Source: Adiantum capillus-veneris (lineage: Eukaryota; Streptophyta; Polypodiopsida; Polypodiales; Pteridaceae). Taken from it: DNA of 64,000 bases. Position 1 is the first letter of the stretch. Each line of letters begins with the position of its first letter. The notes below the pieces were generated by a model. It had not been told where the DNA came from. It saw nothing but the letters and a program-made list of their open reading frames with translations, and searched no databases. This document shows, one piece after another, positions 21,766 through 34,653 of this stretch. The position numbers were made by a program, and so were the translations under genes. The stretch is taken from contig CM043969.1 in the NCBI GenBank assembly GCA_014529385.2, forward strand, positions 36,281,446 through 36,345,445, written 5' to 3'.

Positions 21766-21850
21766 TTAGATTTATAGTGTCAACAATCTTGTGCGGCCCG
21801 TAAGAGAAAAGTTTCTTTAAAAAAAAGAAATTTCAAAAAGTCTAAACAAA

Positions 21851-23998
21851 ATGACAAGTTCTTTTCCCGCGTTCTATGCAAGAAGTGGGGAAGATGCGCA
21901 AGAGTTTCTTGACAACTTGGAGATGGCACATCTCATATCCGGGAGAGATGAAGAGGAAGTAAAGCTACGAGCCTTCCCGTTGGTTCTAAAATCAGAAGCT
22001 AAAGCATGGTATGAGACCTTGCAACCCCCAATCAATTCCAATAGGGAAAGACTGCGAGCAAGATTCCTCTCCAAGTTCGGGCAAGGTGATACTTCTGAAG
22101 GACTATGGAAATGTCTTATTGGACATAAGCAGGTATCACTTGAAGACTATCCCTCTTATGAAGCAACCTTTGTCAATATATGGGGTAGGTGGGAGGCTAC
22201 ATTAGAAAATCATGGTGGTGCACCTAACTTTCTAAAAAAAGAGAGATTCATGGTTGGCTTGTATCCACTTTTAAAGGCTAAAGTAGAGCTAAAATTCCCA
22301 TCCACCTTCGAAGAAGCACGTGAGGTAGCCATCATCAAGTTTAGAAAACTACACTACCAAGCACATAGAGCAAGGAGTTTGAATGAAGTGAGTGAGAGGG
22401 AGTCTTCACAAACCATGGAAGCACCAATTAGGGCCCCTCTTGCACAATCTTCACAAATAGGAGATAACTCTCAACAAGAGGTTTTACAAAGGCTAACTCA
22501 ACAGCTTGAGAACCTCACTCTGAATCTAGTACAAGGCCTACCTCAACAACGACAACCAAGAGAAGGGAATCGCAATCAACGAAGAAAAGCTCAAGAGTTG
22601 CGATGTTGGAATTGCAATGAAATGGGCCATGGCATGTACAATTTTCCACATCCAAGGCGACTTCCGGGAGACATATATCCCCCCAGACCGCCTCCTCTCA
22701 CTGTGCAGCAAGAACTAGCTCAAGGCCCACAAATCCTTCGTCAACCACCACCACCAGCAAATATACCTCCCGTCCCACATGAGGACGAAGAAAGAGGAGT
22801 CAACATCATCAAGCTAGAAGAGGTAATAGATGAGCATACTCTAAACTTTGATGTTATGCCGACAGAAAAACGCACAAGAGCACATGATAAGGATGAAGAC
22901 ATGAGAAGTGAAGGAACAAATTCAGCCAGAAGGGACAAGAAGAAGAAGTCAAAGATGGAAGAAGCTGAAAGTAGCAGGAAGAAAAGATCAAGGCGAAGGG
23001 AAATTGGTATCAACGACTTCCCATTGGGAAAGGAGCTAGAGCCCTACAACATCCTGGAGGATTTACAAACCCAAAAGCCAAACATTTCATGGCCTCAACT
23101 TCTACACCTATCAGCCAAAGTAAGAAGGCAATGGCCAAAGTTGGTAAGTACAAGAATTCCAAAAAAGAAAGCAAATCTTTCCATTAAGGTTGTGGCCTCA
23201 AAGCTACAAAAAGATGTGGAACCCATTGTGGATGCTTACATAAGGGGTAAAAAGGTGTCTAATGTATATGTTGATGGTGGAGCTCAAATGTGTGTGATCA
23301 CCGAAAAATCAATGAACAGGTTAGGGCTTGAAATTACAAAGTCCCCTAATTGTCAAGCTAGGCTAGCCAACCACTCAAGTGTGAAGTGTTTGGGGATCAT
23401 TGAAAATGTAAAAGTCTCTGTATGTAACATAGATGCACGAGTGGATATGTATGTCATGCTAGCTAAGGGGGAGGGCTATCCCATCATCCTAGGGATGCCT
23501 TGGCTCATTGCTGTGAATGCAGATCAAAAATGGGGAAGTGGTCGTTTGATTCTTAAGAAGGGTCAACCGGTGGTGTATGATTGGCGAGAAGGAAAGCAAC
23601 TAGATATCAACTATGAAACCACGGCAGATGAAGAGAGCGAGGAGGAGAGTCCTTACTCAAGTGATGAGGAAGCATCAACCAGTGCATCAACCAGTGAAGA
23701 GGAGTCTTCTTTGGAGGTAATGGGAATTGTATTCAACGCCAACAGTCAAGATGTTCTAGTAGAAGAAAAGCCAACAGAAAATCACACACGAGGGGATGAA
23801 AGATGCCACCACCTTGAAGAAGGATTTGAGAAGATGCTTGCAAAAGATCTTACTTGTGAGGAGAAGAGGTTCTACATCAATATGTTAAGGAGGTATCCCA
23901 ATTTGTTTATCACTGACTACTCACAAATAAGAGGTGTAGATGTAATAGAGCATCGAATTGAATTGAAACCAGGACCAAACCCGTGGCTCAAAAGTTAA
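21851..23998 (+). pseudogene. T1 gag-protease
   Basis: 715 codons from ATG 21851. The capsid-type region covers about residues 10-170 (AFPLVLKSEAKAWYETL; LWKCLIG; FMVGLYPLLKAKVELKFP). The zinc knuckle is C252, C255, H260 and then F265 where T2 has the fourth cysteine (NCPHPRR), so zinc binding is compromised. A basic, charged linker spans 340-385. The protease active site is at 475-477 as D-G-G (YVDGGAQMCVIT); T2 keeps D-S-G. PIILGMPWL near residue 555 is the second protease signature. The frame is lost near 23975-23990, where one extra base relative to T2 puts RT in another frame. Confidence 0.9.
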
Positions 23999-24567
23999 GG
24001 CGACTAGGATTTGTACAACAAAAGGCTCTTCTACAAGAAGTGAATCGACTCTTGAAGGCTGGCTTCATCTATCCAGTATCCAACTCCGAATGGGTATCAC
24101 TTATTGTAGTCACTCCCAAGAAGAATGGTAAGTGGAGGGTCTGCGTGGATTACAAACCCCTCAATGGTGCGACAAAGAGGGACCACTTCCCTCTCCCTTT
24201 CCAAGATGAAATTTTGAATGAAGTAGCAGGTCACGAATGCTACACTGTGTGTGATGGGTATTCAGGACATTTTCAAATTAGAATAGCAGAAGAGGACCAA
24301 CCAAAAACCACCTTCATCACACCTTGGGGATGTTTTGCATTCAGAGTAATGACTTTTGGGCTCACCAATGCTCCTAGCACCTTCATGAGATTCACAATAT
24401 TTGTATTTCAGCCATTCTTTGGAAAATCTATAAGAGTCTTTATGGATGATTTCTGTATTTATAGTTGTAGATCACTTCACTGCCAAAAGGTTGAAGAGGG
24501 GCTTAAGAGGCTCCATCAATTTGGGGGACAACTCAACCCAGAGAAGTGTCATATCCGTGAATCTTAG
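23983..24567 (+). pseudogene. T1 reverse transcriptase
   Basis: 194 codons after the frameshift: KLRRLGFVQQKALLQEV, then GKWRVCVDYKPLN and CDGYSGHFQIRI (catalytic D91), FGLTNAPSTFM, and the catalytic box FMDDF with D155 and D156 present. The frame ends at TAG 24565-24567 in IRES-stop-VVLLGHVV, where T2 has lysine (GESKVTLLGHVV), so an AAG-to-TAG change is the likely cause. Apart from the stop, the RT active site looks complete. Confidence 0.9.
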
Positions 24568-26916
24568 GTGGTTTTGCTAGGCCATGTGGTTTCTTCACAA
24601 GAAATTCAAGTGGATCCCTCTAAAGTAGAGGCCCTTTTGTCATTATCTCCACCAACAACAACTAAGGAGCTAATGACCTTCAACCACAAAGTGAGGTACA
24701 TGTCTCGCTTCATCCATCTCCTAGCAGAATCCATCGCCCCTTTGCATAGGCTGGCAAGCCAATCTACATTTGAATGGGGGAGGGAACATGAAAAATGTTT
24801 TGAGGAAGTGAAGGGCATTCTTAGCTCTCTCCCAATCCTAATGCCACCAGATCCAAAGGAGACCTACTATGTCACTCCAAGTGTAGGTTTCAAAGCAATT
24901 GGTGTTGTTTTGATGCAAAAAGATCCTAAAACATCATACATGAGGCCGATCTATTTTGCAAGCAAGGTGATGACTCCGGCCGAGAAGGGATACACTGAAA
25001 TGGAGAAAGTGGTCTTTGCAATCTTGTTTGTGGTAAGGAAGTTTCGATCGTATCTTCTCCTTGTGCCATTTTTTTTTCTCACCTTAGAGCACAATCTACC
25101 ATATGTAGTACAACACATGAGCCTCTCATCTAGAATAGCAAAGTGGGTGCTTGAACTCCAAGAATTTGAATACACTTTCCTTGTAGAAGATAGCACAAGA
25201 GCAGGACTTGCAGACATTCTCACCTACAAAGTGAGAGAAAGGGAAGGATCACGACTACAAAGAGAGGAAGGCTCAAAACAGTTCAAAGTAAAGGAGATTG
25301 ATAATGCCCATACTTTATGCTTTGACGGAGCTTATCAACGCCAACAAGACAAAGCAGCAGGGGGAATCATCATTTTGAACCCACAAAAGGAGGTAATGGT
25401 TAGAAAAGGTATCACTCTACCCAGTGTTCACTCTAACAATGAGGCTAAGTATGCTGCTCTAGCCCTTGGGTTAGAAGAATGCAAAGAATTAGACATACAA
25501 AGACTTATTATAAAAGGTGATTCTTTGCTAGTGGTCAGGCAAATCCAAGGGACTTGGAGGTGCAAGAATCGTACATTGTTTGAGTGGATTAGTAGTGTAA
25601 GAGCTTTGATGAAGGGTTTTAAAGCAACACAGGTACAACACATTGTGAGAACTCATAACAAGGAAGCAGACTTACTCGCAAATGAAAAGCTTCAAATGGC
25701 GGTAGGAGGTGTGAAACTATATGAACCCAAATATCAAGGTCAAGAGGAGCTAAAAGACATTATCTTCTTTCTACAAGCAGGTGAGTGTCCCAAACACTTA
25801 GACAAGGTGCAAAGACATAGACTAGTTAAGAAGGCCACACCTTACCAGTTGATCGGGGATGATTTATATCAGAAAGGGAAAGATTTGGTCTTGAGGAGAG
25901 TACCAGGTGTGCAAGAGATAGAGAAAATTCTTCTTTCATGTCATGATGATGTCTGTGGTGGTCACTTTTTTCAAGATATTACAAGTAGGAAGATTTTACA
26001 AGCAGGGTTTATTTGGCCGAGCTTACATCGTGATGTCCAATATTGGTGTAAGGCATGTAAGCCATGCCAAATTTCTGGGGATAGACGACTAACATATGAG
26101 CCTCAAGTCCCAATAATATCTTATGGTCCTTTTGAAAAGTGGGGTGTGGATGCAATAGGTCCCCTACCTCGTACTTCTACAAGGAAGGTTTTCATCATCA
26201 TGGGTGTTGACTACATGACACGATGGGCGGAAGCAACAAGCACAACCCGAATCACAGCTGAAGAGGTATCAAAGTTTATTTTTGATCATATTTGTAGTAG
26301 GTTTGGAACACCCCTAGAAATCTTATCAAATCGAGGCCCGGGTTTTAGGGCTGACCTTCTGAATGATCTCTTGAGGAGGTTAAAAGTGAAACACCTGCAT
26401 TCCACACCCTACTATCCTCAATGCAATGGATTGGTGGAAAAAGTGAATGGAATGATATGTAAGATCATTTCTAAGCAGGTTGTGGACCGGCCTAATGATT
26501 GGGATCGCCATTTGACGGCTTCTCTTTGGGCGTATAGGACATCTTTCAAGGTATCTACCCAATTCACCCCTTTTCATCTAGTTTATGGACCGGAGTCACT
26601 TTTCCCCATTGAGGTAGAGCTCTCAAGCTTGCGCGTTCTTGCAAGAGTGGCAAAAAAACCAAAAGAGGTTCTACATGAAAGGATCTTAGATCTCCAACGA
26701 CTTGAGCTAGATAGAGAAGAGTCCATTGATCACTACATCACCAAAGCGACAAGCCAAAGGGATAAAATCAACAAGAAGCTCAAGGGGAAAGGATTGAAGG
26801 AAGGTATGTTGGTTCTTCCCTATGATAACCGACTTGATACTCGACTTGACAAAAAGTTTTTGCAAAGATGGGAGGGACCTTTCATGATAAAAACAAAGTT
26901 TGGGAATGGTAGTTAG
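24568..26916 (+). pseudogene. T1 gypsy RNase H, archaeal-type RNase H and integrase
   Basis: 782 codons. The RT thumb and connection come first, then a degenerate gypsy RNase H (about 100-220; the usual VDAS is VTPSV and TDH is LEH). The archaeal-type RNase H covers about 250-375: D253, D318 and D368 are present, but the catalytic glutamate is K294 (NNEAKY; T2 has NNEAEY). The integrase zinc motif is H459, H466, C497 and C500. Of the catalytic triad, D528 and E624 remain, while the second D is N588 (SNRGPGF). The frame ends at TAG 26914-26916 (NGS-stop-RL), where T2 reads NGSYRL; homology continues to about 27000. Confidence 0.92.
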
Positions 26917-27325
26917 AGATTAGCATATTTATCAGGAAAACTCCACAAGACCAGAGCCAATGGATGGAGATTAAAGCTCTACTTTCAACGTATCAATCCG
27001 TTGATAGGCAGTCATCTGCCTACATCGTCTAAGCTCCAAATTGACATGGCTCCCTTCGGCTTGGCAAATGCTCCACCTATTTTTAAAGCTTTGATGTGCA
27101 AAGAAGAACCAGCCTTGGAATCTGAACATACCCAAGGCAACCCTCCCATATCCGATTTATGGGATTGAGGTAATGAAAAGTAGGTCTAATGGAGTAAAAG
27201 AGTGCATGACACTCCTCCTATTGAAAAGAAAAAAGTGGAAAAGAAAAAATGACAAAAAAAAGAGAAAAAAAAAGAAGAAGAAAAAGAAGCAACACCGTCC
27301 TCCTAAAGATATAAATATCTCTAGG

Positions 27326-27343
27326 CTTGGGGGAGGGCTAATA
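27326..27343 (+). promoter_or_regulatory. T1 polypurine tract
   Basis: CTTGGGGGAGGGCTAATA directly upstream of the 3' LTR. T2 has TTTGGGGGGGCTA in the same place. A poly-A/G-rich stretch at 27218-27292 lies upstream. Confidence 0.75.
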
Positions 27344-29417
27344 TGAGTGGCATAAAATGGTAACCATCTTTTTGCAACATTTGTCAGCATACTCAACGTC
27401 CTCTTCCTCATATGTGTATATATTTTTCTACGCTATTAAGTTATCTAGAGTAAATTCCCCCTCTTCGTTTAACCTTTGTGGCGACACATACATTATACTC
27501 TTCCCAAAAATGTCACCTTAGCCATATATTTATATCACCACCCTTTTCTTTTTTTCTTTGTAAATAGAATAAGCATACAATAACCAACTATATACCCCCA
27601 AAATTTCTTACCTCTTGTGAATTAGTAGTAGAAAAATAATATATCCATCTTCCACCCCATATAGATAAATTCCCATGGAAATCAACTCTCCACTTGTCTT
27701 TACCAAAGATTATAGTCCCTCTCTACAAGTCTTCTATGCCCCTACATAGGTGGCCCAATATCTCTTAAGAATATACATATAGTTTCTCTCCTTTCAAAAA
27801 GACTCCAATTTTATATTTTTTTCACAAGAAAATAATATTGGGCCCTCCTCTATTTGTTTAAGCATCATCGCCTTTTGAAAAAGCATGATTCCCCTTGGAT
27901 GCATACAAGCAAAGGGTGCATACAAGAAGACTTGGAAGCAAAAGGTTCCCTAGCCTAGTGTGGACCTTCCAAACCGAATTCCTTGGTGCATGGGCGTGAA
28001 GAATAGTCCAAATTCATATCAAACATGTTGAGAAGGTCAATTTTTCCTTTTGAAGCATGTCATTCCGAGCTACAGGTAAAAAGTTATGGTCAAAATTGTG
28101 TAAATCTGTCAGATTAGTAGCAAAAGGGAACTGTAAATCAAGTAAATCAAGAGGGTGAGATCTTATTTTTCCCCTACTCATCTTCTAGAAGAGCAATGAG
28201 TGTTCAAGGTCACTTGCATGTGATGGGACCAACCTAAAGATGCTTTCTAAATGCCAAGACAGACAAGTTGAGATACCCCGCAAGAGCCACCTGTAGGGCC
28301 TCATGGTGGGGCCCACCTACATTATGCACCCCTATGGAGCCTTCACGGTCTAAAATGATATTTTTGGTGAATAAATAGTCCCTTTTATGTCCAATATTCA
28401 ATGAGTGGTCAAAGGACACTTAATTAGGTCTAATCACTTACTCTAATTAAGTGTAGCATAATCCCACTCCTACACAACTATAAATAGCCCCCCTTGGAGA
28501 GACTCAAGGACAGACACCTATATTTTCAACCTCATGTTGTTTCTTGATCAATAGTAGAGAAAACCCCAACTCTCCCTCTTTCACATCCTCCCTCCTAACC
28601 CTCCTCTTTGGAGGAAGTGCAAACTCTATTCTCCACTCTTTCCATTCTACAATCTCTTACTCCATCAACCCAATAAATCATTTGTAGCACCTCAATAACT
28701 TGTAAATACATCATGATCTCTCTCATGGTTATGTTAATGATCATGAAATCATCTTCAAAACTTTCAAGTGTCGCAATTCGTGATGGTTAGCCAGTGTCTA
28801 TCCTCCCCTTAAAAGGTGTGCGAGAAATCAAGTAAGTGTTCTATTCTCAATTTACCATTGGTTTGTTTCTCCACAATTATTCAATTGGTCTAAAGAAATT
28901 TCTCACTCCAACTCTCTTTTGCTTCATTACATATGCATGTGGCTACCTCTCATGGTGATTTTATTTGTGTCACGGCATTGCATAGATGGAGATGAGCTCT
29001 CTATGCAAAGTGTGTTAGTTTGATGTAAGTGATTCTCTTGTGTGTTTGAGAGGCAAGTCTTGTGCGCATGATTTTTTGATGAGTGCTTGAGAGAGGAAGA
29101 GTTTGGATGTATTATGGGTATTCTTATGGGGAGAAGGTGAATGCTATTCCACAAATTTCATATTTCATTTTGATGCACGGCATTGGGTTGCATAATCGTT
29201 GATGGTGTTCAAGTGTCCAAAGTGTATATAGAGTAAGGGGGTTTTCAAAGTGTGTTTCTTGAGTGGGTGAGTGCAAGTGTTATTTTGATTGGTTTCCTTC
29301 TCCACTCCCAAAAGAAGGTGGTGCACCAAGTAGTGTGAGTACCTCTTTACGGACATTTTGTGAGGGTAGGCCCATTGGTTTGGGTTTAGAGGCCCCATTT
29401 CAAAAAGCTCACCCTTA
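27344..29417 (+). repeat. T1 3' LTR
   Basis: 2,074 bp, repeat of 19122-21199 with roughly 40-45 differences by eye. A four-base CGCG indel lies near 29179. It ends CCCTTA, followed by the target duplication GTAG. Confidence 0.9.
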
Positions 29418-29421
29418 GTAG

Positions 29422-31438
29422 CATACTTTGCTATATGTAGAAACGACCCTCCGTTAAGGTGGTTTCACGGCACTTGTAATCACAACAAGTCTGTACTTAG
29501 TACCCGATAATTTTTGGCCACTGAAATTGTTCCTGATATTGTGTGCGTCAATTGGTCTAATGAACGGATGCGACCAGCACCTAGGGACTTCGTAGACACA
29601 TCATTTCGAATTGGGTGCCAGTGTCAGTCCCAGAGACTCATATTCTCCACATGTGGAATATGTCTCAAGTAAGGATGCCAGGAAAAGTGACATCCATCAA
29701 GTACTAGTTGTACTTGTGTGTGGAGGTAACTACGAACACTCTGCGACGCGAGTGAGAGGGACCCTCATTATCATGCTCCACACTGGCTAAACCAAACTCC
29801 TTGAGCTCCTAGACCATGTTGTATCCCATATGACAACATGTGCCAAATCGAACCCTACAGGTAGGTTCGTAATAGCATAAGGCAAAAAGGTAGATTGGAC
29901 ACTTGGCCCAAAATACTTTGTGCCGACATTCCCTTGGCATGGCTCTGTAACATTCAAGCGTACTTATACGTCTTGAAAAAAAAAACAAGCAAAGCATACA
30001 AAAAATGGAATAACACCAAATTAATAGATGCGTACTTGGAGGTTTGAACGTAATGTTCACTTACCAGTATTTAAACGGAGAGGAGCACATCTCCTACCTG
30101 AAAAACAAACAGCATTGCACTGGGAACCGTGGGTGTTGCCTTCGCAATCCAACCCCTTTGGTTAAAATCTACGTAGTCAAACCCCTTGGTAAGACCCTTT
30201 GTAGAAACTGCTCAACTAGCAGGTAACGGCAACCAACATAGTTAACCGTGTACATAATGATTGAAATCAACTTGAAAAGTTGAGTTTGTCCGCTACCGCG
30301 TGGTAGATTGCGGAATTCTTTCCTTGAAAGTCTAACTGAGAGAGATCAAACTATGATCCTCAATGCAGATCAACTGTGATCCTCAATGCCTATGGGGTGA
30401 TGTAGCAGTCACCCGTCGGGTCGTACCCCAAAACAATATGTCCATAGACACTCCGTAGTGCTATAGAGAGAGCAGGAAATCCACACAAGTGAACTGCCTA
30501 GCTCGTGTGGATAGCCATGCTGTCACCACTGATTGCTGCATCTATACTTCCTTATAGAGATCAACTACTGTGAGTTGAAGATTATCAAAAACTCAGCTTG
30601 AGTGTCGTACTGAAAACATGTAGTGCAAAAATGACACCCTAAACATCCGTAATGACAAGACTCTTTCTTGTGCATTAACGTCGATGTATACTTCCTTGGG
30701 TAGATCTGTTCAATCTTGAAAACAATCACCCCAAAGAATGCCAATAGTTGGGTCTTACCCTTGGCCTGACAATGGCTCTTAGCCGGTGTGGCTCATAGCC
30801 CTTATGCAAATTAGTGTTCAATGGACGAACCGATGAAGACTAATTTGAGTAGCATCTTAGCCACATGCTAGCTGAGAGTTAGAGCACCTTGGCTCAGGTT
30901 GACTCACGAGCAAAACACGTATCCAAAGCTTCTTAGAAGATTTTTCATTTTTCCCTTAAAGAGAGGGAGAGAGAGAAGAAGAACATACTGGACTGAGGAA
31001 TTTTTCTTAAATGTCTAGAGTGTGTGCCCAATCTGTGTGCTTTTACACATCTTATGCCTGACTTGTAGCTTATCCTATAAACATTCCACAGTTTTCAGGT
31101 ATGACTCTCTCATTGAGAGAGGTAACAGAAAAACACAACCACATTTTGACCTACCTACCTTGCAGGGTCGTGATTGTATGAAATTGACTTAGCATTGGCA
31201 CTTTTCCTGTGAAATAAGTTCTAGATTTAGGTTCCTTTTAGTGTTGTTGGGTGTTGATAGCAACCAACCATCATGTTCAACAATCCATCACTTAGTCTGT
31301 CCTTGACAGAGTTTCGAGTGTGATAGTGGAAGCGTAATCCATGAATCGGTGGAATTCATGCCACCCGGTTGGCATGCCGTGCATGCAGAATTGTAAGCCT
31401 TTCAATTTTCCAAACTGGCATGCCAATGCCCTTGATGC
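29422..31438. other. N1 internal region, middle piece, no gene seen
   Basis: About 2 kb between T1 and T2 without a frame I can assign. At about 30756-30771 a 16-base match to the end of the N1 LTR (TACCCTTGGCCTGACA) occurs without flanking similarity. A GA-rich run lies at 30960-30980. Confidence 0.5.
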
Positions 31439-31553
31439 TGACGAAGGAAATTTGGAATGGCGGCCTCTACACCAAAACAAACTCCATTGCGCCACAAGGG
31501 AAATGAGATGAGGGCACCACCTAGTCTTGGAAGCGTGGACTAGGACCGCTGCA

Positions 31554-31601
<48 letters not shown>

Positions 31602-32879
31602 ACTATGAATGAAGCATTAACCGTAGTGTGTGTACAAGGAATGGATGACTTCAAACACTCCCAACACAAATAGCATATAGATTACCAAACAATCACTCAA
31701 GGATTAGCCAAGATCACATCAAGCATTCTCACACACATATAAAACATTTCTCTTAATTAATAAGTAAGAGGAGGAGAGGTTACTAGCATGAAACAATTTG
31801 CACTCTAGGATGTGCAAGAATAGAGTGAATGAATGAGCTTATGGGCTCATGGTGAGTGATACAAAGGCTCAATGGGGCTGAGGGAGGCTTGAAATTACAA
31901 AGGGCAAGGCCTCTTTATATAGGAAAGAGAGTGATTAGGAGTGAGGTTAAGATCCAAGTGTAATTTGTACAAATGAAGCTTGATTAGGGACATTCAACCA
32001 ATGAAGAAGCTCCTTCCAAGTGATTTGTTGACCAATTAGCTCCATCATCACTTGTGTTGTCTTCACTCCTTCCTCCATAGCTTGAGTCCAAGAGCTTCCT
32101 TATTTGAAAATGTAAAGAATCTACATAAAATCAATACATATCTAGTAATAATAGGAAGGGGTTGAATGAGAACTTATGAATTACAACAAGATTAAGCATG
32201 ACTTGAGAGGTGATTAGAAGAGGAACTTTGATGGGTTTTTGAGCTCGAGAGAGAGAAGGAAGGAGAGGAGGGTGAGAAGACTAATGGCTGATTTTAGAGA
32301 AGGTCTCAATGTGGAAAAGGAAGGGTGTGTGTGTGTAAAGGTAGAGGGGGTGGTCTCCACCACAGTTGAAAAAACTGGCGTCCACCATTTTGGCCATATC
32401 TCCTAGACCGTAGATGCAAAAATTATAAAAAACATATGGGCAGAATCTCCAGCTCATCAGCTACAACTTTGATGAAGACAACTTTTCTTGGATCGGAGTG
32501 GAAGTAGTTTTTAAAAATTCAGCAAAATCATGTGTATGGTTTCTTCCTTTACCAAGTCTTCCACTTGGGTCCCATTTGTTTGAATCATCATATGGCTCCA
32601 AAGCCATGATGATATGAGCCACTCATGACCCTTGAATCATGGATGCATGGCTCCACAACCACATCATATCTTTTCTTTTCACATTTACATATTTTCCCTT
32701 CCCTTTACCACTAGGTTCTCCCTCTACCTTTCACCTCTGGTGAACTAGTCAAGGAAAAATCATTTTTTTAATAAATTTTTCCAAGAGGTTGTTCTCACTC
32801 TTTCTGTTATTGTAAACCTCTATAAGCAAGGAAAACCAACAAAATATGATAAACAAAAATTTGTGATAGGCTCGGATCA
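31439..32879 (-). repeat. T2 3' LTR
   Basis: From TGACGAAGGAAATTTGG to CTCGGATCA. It contains a 43-bp GA run at 31557-31599. The polypurine tract follows immediately at 32880. Confidence 0.92.
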
Positions 32880-32892
32880 TAGCCCCCCCAAA
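32880..32892 (-). promoter_or_regulatory. T2 polypurine tract
   Basis: The minus strand reads TTTGGGGGGGCTA next to the 3' LTR. Confidence 0.78.
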
Positions 32893-32920
32893 CCTGGCTA
32901 GGGGTATTTATGCCTCTAGC

Positions 32921-34648
32921 CTACTTTCTTTGATCTTGAGCTGACCTTATCCTGATGTGATAAGGCTTTAGACGCCAACCATTTGTCCTGGTCTTGTGCA
33001 CTTTACCATCAATGTCTTGAAGTCTGTAAGAGCCATTTTTGAACTTTTTGGTGACCAAGAATGGGCCTTCCCATCGGAAAAGAAACTTTCCATCCTTACG
33101 AGTGTCGAAGCGATTGTCATATCGAAGCACCAGAGATCCCTTTTTGATGTCTTTGGATGCTAGCTTTTTGTTGAACTTTTCTCTGCGCTTCTCTGCTTCT
33201 TGAGAATAGTGGTTGATGGCTTCTTCACGATCCAATTGCAGCCTCTCTAGATCCATGATCCTTTGATGTACTTTCTCCTTTTGAGAGCCTACCTGGCTAC
33301 CCAATATTCGAAGACTTGTTAACTTCACTTCAATGGGCAAAAGCGCCTCCTTTCCATAAACCAAATGAAAGGGTGTGTACCATAATGTGGTTTTGAAGGA
33401 GGTTCTATAGGCCCATAGAGCTCCATTCAGGTGTTTGTCCCAATCTTGGCGCCTGGCATGTACCTGTTTGGTGAGAATTTTGCAAATGATTCCATTTACT
33501 TTTTCCACCAAACCATTGCACTGAGGGTAGTAAGGAGTAGAGTGTTGATGCTGAATATTTAGCTTCTTCATGAGTTCTCCTACCAAGTCTGCTCTAAACC
33601 CTAGTCCTCTATCAGATAGTATTTCAAGAGGGGTGCCAAACCGGCAACAGATGTGGTCAAAGATGAACTGACTCACATCCTTAGCAGTAATTCTATTGGT
33701 CGGCATAGCCTCAGCCCATCTAGTCATGTAGTCTACTCCCATGATGATGTACTCTTTACCTGACTGAGTGCGTGGTAGAGTCCCTATGGCATCAATTCCC
33801 CACTTCTCAAAGGGCCCATATACCTTTATTGGGTTCTGAGGTTCAGCTATGAGCCGTCGTGGTCCTGCTTTCTGACATTCATCACATGTTTGACACCAGT
33901 ATTTGACATCACGATGAAGACTTGGCCAAGTAAACCCAGCTTGTAGAACCTTTCTACTAGTGACGTCGTGTGCAAAGTGTCCTCCGCATATATCATCGTG
34001 ACAAGCTTTTAAAATTTCTTCAATTTCACTCTTCAAAGGCACTCTCCTAAGCACACCATCCTTACCTAGACAATACAAGTCATCATTTACTATGCGATAC
34101 CTGGTAGCCTTCTTAGCTAACCATCGCCTTTCCCCTGCATTCAAGTGTTTAGGAGCCTCTCCTTGCTCCAGAATGTGCATAATATCTTCCAAGTCCTCCT
34201 TGCCTTGCTGAAGTGGAAGTTTGATGGCCACTGCTCCCACTATTGACTCATTTAACTTTGATGATGCTAGGTGGTCTGCATCCTTGTTCTGGTCTCTTGG
34301 CACATGATGTACTTGTGCCTCCCTAAATCTCCTCATAAGAGCTTTGGCTTCTCTCATTTTAGTAGAGAGACGGGCATTTTTGCAAGCCCATGTACCTTGC
34401 ATTTGCCTTACCAAAAGCATGGAGTCACCAAAAGCGTTTAATCTCTTAATTGAATTATCGAGGCACCAACAAAGGTCATGAATTAGAGCATGATATTCTG
34501 CTTCATTGTTGGAGTGGACATCTTCTAGAGTGATCCCTTCACCATGGATCCTCTCTCCCAATGGAGATAAGACCACAATGCCTGCAGCTGCCGTATCCTT
34601 GGTTCTCTTGTATTCTCCATCAAAGTAGAGGCTATAAGCATTGACCAA
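32921..34648 (-). pseudogene. T2 archaeal-type RNase H and integrase
   Basis: 575 codons. The archaeal-type RNase H occupies about residues 5-130 with its acidic residues in place: D10 (YFDGEY), E51 (NNEAEY), D75 (GDSMLL) and D125 (NKDADHLA). The integrase HHCC motif is H217, H224, C255 and C258. The catalytic D286 (GIDAIG), D346 (SDRGLGF) and E382 (NGLVEKVN) are all present, followed by a C-terminal domain (KFLFRWEGPFLVTKKFKNGSYRL) and a natural stop at 32921. This block looks intact; it is cut off from the RT frame by a frameshift near 34650. The second RNase H marks the Tat lineage. Confidence 0.92.
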
Positions 34649-34653
34649 AGCCT

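Larger units (their letters stand above)
19122..29417 (+). mobile_element. T1: Tat-lineage Ty3/gypsy element with dual RNase H
   Basis: LTRs of about 2.08 kb (19122-21199, 27344-29417), about 2% different by eye. Internally there is a primer-binding site, sORF-a, sORF-b, gag-protease and pol, with the gypsy RNase H followed by a second, archaeal-type RNase H before the integrase. That second domain is the hallmark of the Tat lineage. It is inserted in an 89-bp repeat of N1 with a 4-bp duplication GTAG (19118-19121 and 29418-29421). It is inactive: frameshift, two amber codons and several lost catalytic residues (see parts). Confidence 0.93.

Noticed and set aside
30756-30771. 16-base match to the end of the N1 LTR
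   Set aside because: Flanking sequence does not match, so there is no basis for a third LTR copy.
31557-31599. Ser/Leu repeat protein read from the T2 LTR
   Set aside because: Translation of a GA/CT microsatellite only.
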